In this document: positions 57,551-64,000 of the stretch, in pieces
Layout of the letters: every line of letters starts with the position of its first letter
Position numbering within the stretch: the stretch's first letter is position 1
Assembly: GCA_028023455.1 (NCBI GenBank)
Contig: JAQFVV010000021.1
Span: 3,367,853-3,431,852 of the forward strand
Length of the DNA stretch: 64,000 nucleotides
Direction: 5' to 3'
Source of the DNA: Epiperipatus broadwayi
Lineage: Eukaryota; Onychophora; Udeonychophora; Euonychophora; Peripatidae
Made by a program: the position numbers and the translations under genes
The notes under the pieces: model-generated
What the model saw: only the letters and a program-made list of their open reading frames with translations
Told to the model about the DNA's origin: nothing
Database searches by the model: none

Positions 57551-59285
57551 GTGTTAGAACTGCTGTCTTTTAATGTCTCTTGACACCCAAAGAAACTGAA
57601 CACATGATTATTTATTAATGCTATTTTAATTTATTCATATATATATTTGTCTAAATCATCCAATACAAAAATTATCATTATCAAATATTTTTAATTCTAG
57701 AAAGTCTAATGCATGACCTTTATTCAATCATTCAGATATAATAATATATATCCAAGTATTATGAAAAGATTTTAATGGTTTAGAATTTAAGGCATCCTCC
57801 CTCCATGATCACAAATTGTATTTGAAACTAGGCTGAGTAAAACTTGAAACTTTTTTACAAGATTCTTTCTTATCAGGCTTATGATTCTTTTCTTATTGTT
57901 TTTCCAGATAATTGTCTCATGATTAACCCAGATAACTATCCAATATTTGGTAAATAGGTATCTATTCTGCAGCTAAAAGATACAACCAGAACGGATAAAC
58001 ACTTAAATCCTTACCACCTAGTCACGGCCCATGTTTAGTGAGTTATATCTTCTCACTGACCGCTTTTTCATAGCATGCTGTTGAGAATTATTTATAATAC
58101 AATGGGCTATTTAAAAGCTATTTTATATTTGCTCTCAGTTAATAAAACTCACCATACTCGGTAGTTCAAATACCGAGTATACAAATATATTAAATCGATG
58201 CATAAATAAACTACAGAGGATATAGATGTCGCTACTGATCGTACATCTACAGTATATATATATCATTAATTATTTAGTCATATTTGATTTTTTTTTTTTT
58301 TTAAAAAAAGTCAATTAAAACATAATTAAATATTTATTAAAATAAAGCTAATTAACATCACTATAATATTAAACAGTGTGATATTTTTAGATTGTAAATG
58401 TAAAGTTGCAGAATTTGCAGGATTTTGCATAAATTGATCGTAAGCTTCAATGACTTTAAAAATAAATTTGGTCACATGATCTGAGATCTTGCGACTGTTA
58501 GAATTGCTAAAAATTATTATTTCACAAAATGTAAAATAATTTCAACATGATTTTAAAGGTACTTCTTTTCTTTTTCATTTTGAAGTTTTCTTTCTTTTAA
58601 AAACTAAACCTTTTTTAAAAATATGTTATGTAGATATTTTAACACCAATATATACAGTAGACTCTTATATATATATTTCCCCCCCTTAAAAAAAAAATAC
58701 AAATGGAACCAAAGGTATCTATTAAATGTTTTATTATATCGGTAAAAGCCTAGTGTACAATATATCCTATGCAGCCTTATGTTTGGGTTCAAACCTCTGT
58801 AAAAATCTATAACTGACTCTAATAATAATAAAAAACTTCAGGAAGGAATTTACTGTTACTTGAAAGGTGACCTTTTAATTTCTCTTTAAAGTCTTAAAAG
58901 AACGAGCAGAAATATTCCTTATGTCGATTTCTTAGTTCTTGCTATTGGTGCAGCTATTATTATCTGATTATTCATAGAATAAATGGAAGTGAATGGACTG
59001 CTCACCAACACATGAGTTTCAGTTAATTCTTAACTGAAACATCCGTTGAGTTGTTTTGAAGATGGAATAAATGTGGGTGAAAATGTTCTTTTTTTTATTA
59101 GATGTTTACAATCATAACAGATAAAACTAGATTAATTATTCCCAGGAGGCTGGAAAGTTATCAGCTAAGATGGCATTTGGTGTGTGAAGATATAGGATAT
59201 TAAGAACTGCCTAATTGCAGACCAAGACTGGCTTTCAATTATAATCTTTTATTTAACTACTTACAACCGCAAATTACTCCAAGCA
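57551..59285. other. AT-rich sequence, no recognised gene
   Basis: A small palindrome, CATACTCGGTAGTTCAAATA followed by CCGAGTATAC, is near 58152-58180. GTTTCAGTTAATTCTTAACT followed by GAAAC near 59018-59042 is another. No coding signal except the approach to the LINE. Confidence 0.45.
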
Positions 59286-59289
59286 AAAA

Positions 59290-62200
59290 AGATTATATGA
59301 ATTTAAAAAACTGTCTAATATTCAATGGGGTGTTGATGGACTTTATGAAGTTAGAAAACAAAGGCAAAGAGACAATTGATTTGAAAAGTGGGCATATATT
59401 TTTACTACAAAAGCACAAACCTTGAAAGCGTAAGTGGAGTGAGATTCATTATAAATAAAATGTGATGGAACAACATTTTGTAGGACAGGGTGACAGTATT
59501 TTATTCAATTTAATGAAAGATACTAAATGTGGATAATTCAGTTTTATGCCCAACAAATTCTCACCATGTAAATAAATGAGGATTTTTGTATAGATATACA
59601 AAATACTTTTGATTACAATAAATAACATTTTAAATCATCATGGTAATCTTCATTGCTCAAATTGGAAAATGAAAGATGAATGTGATGTATGTAAATTTGG
59701 CTGTAGGGTCAGAAATGAGGAAGGTTGCAAACTCATGGAAATTGCAGAAGAAAAGAAATGCATGTTATGAATTTCTTGTTTGAGAAACATGCTAAATGGA
59801 AAATGACATTCAGATATATAAATAAAGATACAGTAGAATTGGATTATATTTAAAGTAACAAAAAATATGTATTTCAGAATTGTATTGCTTTTAATAGATT
59901 CAATCCAGGAAGTGATCAGGTATGTATTAATAAAAAAGTAGGGCAAGGAAAATTATTTAAAAAGATAGTAGTTGGTATTTCTAATATTCAGAAAAACATC
60001 AAGGAATTTAAATTAAAACTTGCAAATTGTTTTAAAATATCACGCTTTAAAGATAATTCAATCTTAACTTGAGATTAATAAGAAGATAATTAATAACTCG
60101 ATTAAAAACGGAAGAAAAAATTGCTGTTGTAAAAAAAGCAGCAGCTGACCAGTAAATTTTCAACTGATATAAAAGAATGTATGAAAAAAAAAGGAATATA
60201 AAAATAATTCAAATGATCATTGGAAAGAATTAAATATCTGACGTTTTACAACGAGGTGCAAAAAAGAATCAATGATATAAGAAAAATATTAGCAACAAAG
60301 ATATAGAAGAGAATAAAAGTTTCAAGAATATGAAACAACTTGATATTGGGGGAAAAATTATTTGACCAGTAAAAAGAAAGGATGCGATTATTACTAAAAA
60401 GAGAAACAACATGTTGAAAGGTTTGGAAGAGTCCTATAAAAATTTTATATAGTAATAGAAAACAAGAAAACAAAATAACCATTACTATATCTTCTGATTT
60501 GCCAAGCATTTTAAAGGAAAACATGAGGCATGCAATTAAACCTATGAAGAAGAGAATTGTGCAGAGAAATGATGAAATTATTATTTATAATTTAAAAGAA
60601 GCACATGAAAAAATAGAAAAATTGTTGACAATGCTACATATCAAATGCACAAATGATAAGGATGTACCAGATGATTAGACGAATATAGTAATAATATTGA
60701 TATCTAGAAAAGGTTATAAAGTAGATGTTAGAAATTACAGATCTATCAATATTTTATCAGTTCTATACAAATTCTTTATCAAGATAAGTACAGATCATCT
60801 AGAGTGAACTTTGGATTCAAACCAACAAAAGTACAATCCAAATTTAAAAATGGTTTTAGCACAGTGGATCATATCCAAGTATTGAGAGAAATTATAGAAA
60901 GAATCAATGAATATGTGTTGCATTATACTTGGATTTGTAGATTTTGCAAACTCATTTCTAATTATAAATTTTATTAAACGCTCACTATTATTTCAGTAAT
61001 AGTTTTAACAAGGCTTAGCAATGAGCGTCTGAAAAAATCGTCACTAGGGACCTCTGTAGGTCTTTAAAACACATGCTTACACTATGAAGAAAAGAGATTC
61101 TTTTCTTCATAGCGTAAACATGTGTTTTAAAGACCTACAGAAGAGATTCTCTTTTCTTCATAGCGTAAACATGTGTTTTAAAGACCTACAGAGGTCCCTA
61201 GTGACGATTTTTTCAGACGCTCATTCTCTTTTCTTCATAGCATAAGCATGTGTTTTAAAGACCTACAGAGGTCCCTAGTGACGATTTTTTCAGACGCTCA
61301 TTGCTAAGCCTTGTTAAAACTATTACCAAACTCATTTCTATAAGTATTTCCACAGGATTTAAAGCTTTGGACCATCAAGATATAGACCAAGAATATTGTC
61401 ATATTCTGAAGAATATTCACCAAAATATTGTAACGGTGATTAAATTACATAGTGACACTAAGAAGATTAACATACATATGGGTGAGCAACAAAGTGACTC
61501 CACATCTCCAAAACCTTTTACAGCAGTTTTCAAAAAAAAAAAATTTGTGGATAGCATGAAGATATTTCAATCATCTAGATTTGCATTTGATGCAGCTTTT
61601 TTTGCAAAATAATGCTTCAGAGTTTCAGAAAATATTGTGAGTTATCAGAAGAAAGTAAAAAAGGCATAATAATGGTAAATACAAGCAACGTTCAGTGAAT
61701 TCTCCTTGAAGCAGATAATAGAGATTGGAAAGCATAAGTTAGAAAAAGTTACCAATTCCAAATATCTTGGTCAAATTATTAGTACAAACGAAAACATTAT
61801 GGATTGAATTAATCATGGAATTAAACTTGGATGGATTGCTTTTTGTAAAAATAATTTAATATTAAAAGAAATTACACCCACATGTTTAAAAAAATGATTA
61901 CTAATAGATGTTATTTTCAAGTTCTTACTTATTGGTCTGTGACATGGACACTTATTAGAAAAGCAATTCAGAAATTTTAGACTATGGAGAGACATATGTT
62001 GAAAAAAATATAAGAGGACAAACAGGTGTTACTGACCTCATTGAAAAAATTAAAAGACTGAAGTGGAATTGGGTTGGACATATTGCTAGAAGAGATTATG
62101 ATAGATGGACAATTGAAATCTTAAACCTGATTCCAAGAGATTGTAAAAGACCCAGAAAGAGACCATATGTGAGATGGATGGATGAAAGAAGAAAGTATGC

Positions 62201-62293
62201 AGGGGCATCCAGAAGAGAAGATAAAAATCAGAGATGGATTGAACTTGGAGAGACCTTCATCCTGCAATAGATTGATAACAGTTGATGATGATA
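59290..62293 (+). pseudogene. Near full-length, dead RTE-clade LINE
   Basis: Translating across many stops and frameshifts gives the RTE order. Endonuclease at 59290-60000: a K-S-G-H-I block, then C-K-F-G-C-R-V-R-N-E-E-G-C-K-L-M-E and E-L-D-Y-I blocks. Reverse transcriptase at 60540-61700: Y-K-V-D-V-R-N-Y-R-S-I-N-I-L-S, then G-F-S-T-V-D-H-I, G-F-V-D-F-A-N-S-F, then H-I-L-K-N-I-H-Q-N, S-P-K-P-F-T-A-V and R-F-A-F-D where R-F-A-D-D is expected. C-terminal region to 62290: L-E-K-V-T-N-S-K-Y-L-G-Q-I-I, K-R-L-K-W-N-W-V-G-H-I-A-R-R, R-W-M-D-E. The tail is TTGATGATGATATG. The lost catalytic Asp and many stops make it non-functional. A fold-back element interrupts it at 60961-61326. The ORFs at 59650, 60246, 61813 and 62121 on the minus strand are shadows. 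Confidence 0.88.
60947..61340. mobile_element. Fold-back element inserted in the RTE pseudogene, with 14-bp flanking repeat
   Basis: Terminal arms of about 100 bp (60996 onward and ending 61326) are nearly identical inverted copies beginning GTAATAGTTTTAACAAGG. Inside, the arm segment from CTTTTCTTCATAGCGTAAAC to AAAGACCTACAGA is repeated three times in direct order. CAAACTCATTTCTA occurs at 60947-60960 and 61327-61340. The right copy abuts the arm, whereas the left copy is separated from its arm by 35 unexplained bases. It splits the RTE sequence exactly within the G-F-V-D-F-A-N-S-F block (motif A). The high arm identity in a badly decayed host element indicates a much younger insertion. Confidence 0.85.
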
Positions 62294-62294
62294 T

Positions 62295-62490
62295 GTTGGA
62301 AATAAAAAGGAAGGGACTAAATGCAAGAATACTTGGTTGAGAGCACAAATACGCATCTCTGACACCATTGAATGCATTAAAAGACTGAAAAAAGAATGAG
62401 GTAAACTATTTCTACAAGAAATGATAATAGATGACTACTTAAAGTGAATCCCAAAATATTGTGAAATACTTCAAAAGAAATTCAAGCACG
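62295..62490 (+). pseudogene. Second RTE fragment abutting the first
   Basis: Directly after the microsatellite tail of the LINE, a further RTE C-terminal block starts: M-L-E/G-I-K-R-K, then R-A-Q-I-R-I-S-D-T-I-E-C-I-K-R-L-K and a W-to-stop change, I-P-K-Y-C. It is another 5'- and 3'-truncated copy of diverged sequence, or the remains of an older element into whose vicinity the first inserted. Confidence 0.65.
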
Positions 62491-62558
62491 AGTGTGTGTG
62501 CGGCGCAACTGTTCCCAAAAGCTATTAATACAAAATAGCTAACTAAAAGTAATAAACT

Positions 62559-62600
62559 AGCTGAGCACTTTCAAAGGATCTTGCCTTCATAATCATAGCT
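62559..62600 (-). ncRNA. Hammerhead-like motif just downstream of the PLE
   Basis: Starting 28 bp after the stop of the PLE C-terminal region (minus strand): stem I AGCT with AGCT, a disturbed core ATGATTATGA (CTGATGA with extra bases), stem II AAGG-CAAGAT-CCTT (four perfect pairs), GAAA, then GTGCTC with a two-pair stem III (AG/CT) and a CTC cleavage triplet. Position and short stem III match the minimal type I hammerheads described in Penelope-like elements. The core insertion predicts inactivity. Confidence 0.55.
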
Positions 62601-62627
62601 TGCTAATACATTTAATATGCAAATATG

Positions 62628-63013
62628 CTAATTCCATTTTTTTGATAAAGCAAAGCACGTGTCCTTCCTGTTTATGGCATCGTTGTCTCGTGAGATGAAT
62701 AAAGCCTCTTTGATTTTTCTTTTGAGGTCATGTCTCTCTCTACACACGATTGTGGGATTATCCAGGATGCACTCATGGTGACTTGTGCTCTGGTGCTGAT
62801 AGAAAACTGAATAGGTAGAAGGATCGTTGCGAGCTCTATTGTATGAATATTTATGTTGTACTAATCATGTGGCCAAAGATGCTCTGCTTTCCCCATAATA
62901 TTGCCTTTACAATTATTGTTGGAACATGCAATATTATATACTGTGTGGGGGGTCTGTAACAGTGGAGTTTGATCTTTAGTGTTATTAATTAAATTGTTAG
63001 AATTTGGAAGGGT
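62628..63013 (-). pseudogene. PLE C-terminal endonuclease region, frameshifted
   Basis: Downstream of the RT stop, translation in shifting frames gives H-T-V-Y-N-I-A-C-S-N-N-N-C (the Y-x-I-x-C start of the PLE GIY-YIG domain) and F-G-H-M-I. After a further shift it gives Y-S-Y-N-R-A-R-N-D, V-F-Y-Q-H-Q-S-T-S-H-H-E-C-I, V-C-R-E-R-H-D-L-K-R-K-I-K-E-A-L-F-I and N-D-A-I-N-R-K, ending W-N-stop at 62628. The catalytic G-I-Y/Y-V-G region is not recognisable (G-N-I-M-G in its place). The C-terminal part matches the fragment at 5757-5954. Confidence 0.75.
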
Positions 63014-64000
63014 TCAAAAACAAAGCTGATATTTGTTGTTAAGGATGAAATGCAATTTCTTGTGTAAATTGAATATATATGGAAGCAATAATCTGGGTTT
63101 ATGCTGTGTCATGTGAGAGTTAAGACGTTTATTCTGTATATGTAAATTTTTTTTGTCAACAATGGATTGCCTGAACCCTAAATTCAATAGGTCATCTCTG
63201 TATTCTATTATATTTGCTTTTGCATCTGCCTCAATTTTACACAACAATCTGTTTCTATGCAAAAAAGATGCTAGACCGGATAATTTATGTGCTATAGGTG
63301 TGTGAGATTGGGGGTGTGTATGGCATCTGATTTCCAGTGGTTTTATGGCCATACTATAATGGCAGTGGTTGTTTTCTCTTTGTATTTTGACATCAAGATA
63401 TTTAACTTGTTGGTGAGTGTCTTCAGTTGTGACATTCACAACTAGCACTGTATTGGTTTCTAATTCAGCTTTGATCTGTGTGATGATCTCAGAGGTAGCA
63501 GCAATGAATAGGTCATTCACATATCTAGTGTATACTAGAAAGCATGATGGGTTTAGACTAGGTACAATTTTTCTCTCATAGTAGTTCAGGAAGATGCTGG
63601 TAACTACACCACTCAGTGGTAATCCCATAGACCAGCCTTGTTTCATGGAGAACCACTTGTTTCTGAAAAATGCCACAATGTTGCTGTCCAACCAACCCAG
63701 AAAGTCACAGATGAAATCTACTTGAGGTTGAGCTATTTTTTGTGTCAAAAGTTCATCTCTGACTATTTGGATCAACTTGTTTCTATTGACAGAGCCATAT
63801 AATTCAGAAACATCCACAGTGGCCAATTTGATGTTTGGGTTTAGTTGTAAATCTTTAAAGGAGGACACGAACTGTGCAGATGAATTGATAGTGTATGTTC
63901 CAAAGCCCAACATTTGGATGAGTTTTTTGTTCACCCACTTGGCTGTCTTTGCATAATGTACTCCACTGAAGTCTAGTATTAATCGGACCGGTGTGTTGTC
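63014..64000 (-). CDS. Penelope-like element reverse transcriptase, partial, probably inactive
   Basis: The frame is open from the window edge for 328 codons to a stop at 63014, so the N-terminus lies outside. A GTG at 63934 is only an in-frame codon, not a start. Seen: L-I-L-D-F-S-G-V-H-Y-A-K-T-A-K-W (fingers), T-V-D-V-S-E-L-Y-G-S-V (motif A, catalytic Asp at about residue 63), K-Q-G-W-S-M-G-L-P-L-S-G (motif B), R-Y-V-N-D-L-F (motif C), then K-Y-L-D-V-K-I (thumb side). This is the PLE type of reverse transcriptase, which acts with a GIY-YIG endonuclease in target-primed insertion. In motif C the first Asp of Y-V-D-D is Asn (codon 63515-63517), which should abolish catalysis. The premature stop separates it from the C-terminal domain (62628-63013). 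Confidence 0.92.
   Translation of the reverse strand, partial: DNTPVRLILDFSGVHYAKTAKWVNKKLIQMLGFGTYTINSSAQFVSSFKDLQLNPNIKLATVDVSELYGSVNRNKLIQIVRDELLTQKIAQPQVDFICDFLGWLDSNIVAFFRNKWFSMKQGWSMGLPLSGVVTSIFLNYYERKIVPSLNPSCFLVYTRYVNDLFIAATSEIITQIKAELETNTVLVVNVTTEDTHQQVKYLDVKIQRENNHCHYSMAIKPLEIRCHTHPQSHTPIAHKLSGLASFLHRNRLLCKIEADAKANIIEYRDDLLNLGFRQSIVDKKNLHIQNKRLNSHMTQHKPRLLLPYIFNLHKKLHFILNNKYQLCF

Noticed and set aside
59650-59946. 98-codon minus-strand ORF (and similar ones at 60246, 61813, 62121)
   Set aside because: Antisense to recognisable RTE endonuclease and reverse transcriptase blocks on the plus strand.
63014-63934. Complete PLE protein starting at the GTG at 63934
   Set aside because: The frame stays open with PLE-like sequence up to the window edge, so the start is outside.

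Overview
This is a very A+T-rich (roughly three quarters A+T by eye), repeat-dense animal nuclear window, most likely from an invertebrate. I see no intact host protein-coding gene, no rRNA and no intact tRNA gene. What can be recognised is transposable elements, their decayed relatives, tandem repeats and anonymous AT-rich sequence. RTE-clade LINE fragments, a Penelope-like element (PLE), tRNA-derived SINEs, a hAT MITE, TTAA-flanked piggyBac-like MITEs and long AT, CA and TAA microsatellites argue for a metazoan. I cannot name the species.

Layout. 1-7.5 kb: AT-rich sequence with a fold-back element (1440-2080), a TTAA-flanked MITE (2694-3428), a hammerhead-bearing repeat (3740-4020), a dispersed repeat pair with a SINE inserted in one copy (4590-5320), a PLE C-terminal fragment (5757-5954) and a 115-bp tandem repeat (6240-6590). 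7.5-16 kb: three RTE 3' fragments, a tRNA-Gly-headed SINE, a local GC-rich patch (11.64-12.19 kb), a MITE, and a 163-bp tandem pair carrying hammerhead-like motifs. 16-26 kb: mostly featureless. 26-36 kb: a dense cluster of nested fold-back/palindromic repeats, two tRNA-like SINE families, MITEs and the best hammerhead ribozyme. 36-49 kb: an unexplained 123-codon ORF, a 395-bp hAT MITE with a perfect 8-bp target-site duplication, and a second TTAA-flanked MITE. 49-59 kb: a 350-bp uninterrupted TAA array, another hammerhead repeat and a near-perfect 270-bp hairpin. 59-64 kb: a near full-length but dead RTE LINE interrupted by a fold-back element, then a PLE on the minus strand running off the right edge.

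The most interesting signal is a set of sequence-diverged type I hammerhead ribozyme motifs. They have the CTGANGA core, a short stem II capped by a CACAA or CATAA loop, GAAA, a two- or three-base-pair stem III, a GTC cleavage triplet, and a stem I built of an inner and an outer helix around an internal loop. They sit in dispersed repeats of about 300 bp on both strands. Stem II covaries between copies. A related, damaged motif lies directly downstream of the PLE coding region. This agrees with the known association of minimal type I hammerheads with PLEs and retrozymes, and suggests a small non-autonomous ribozyme-bearing element family that may depend on a PLE.
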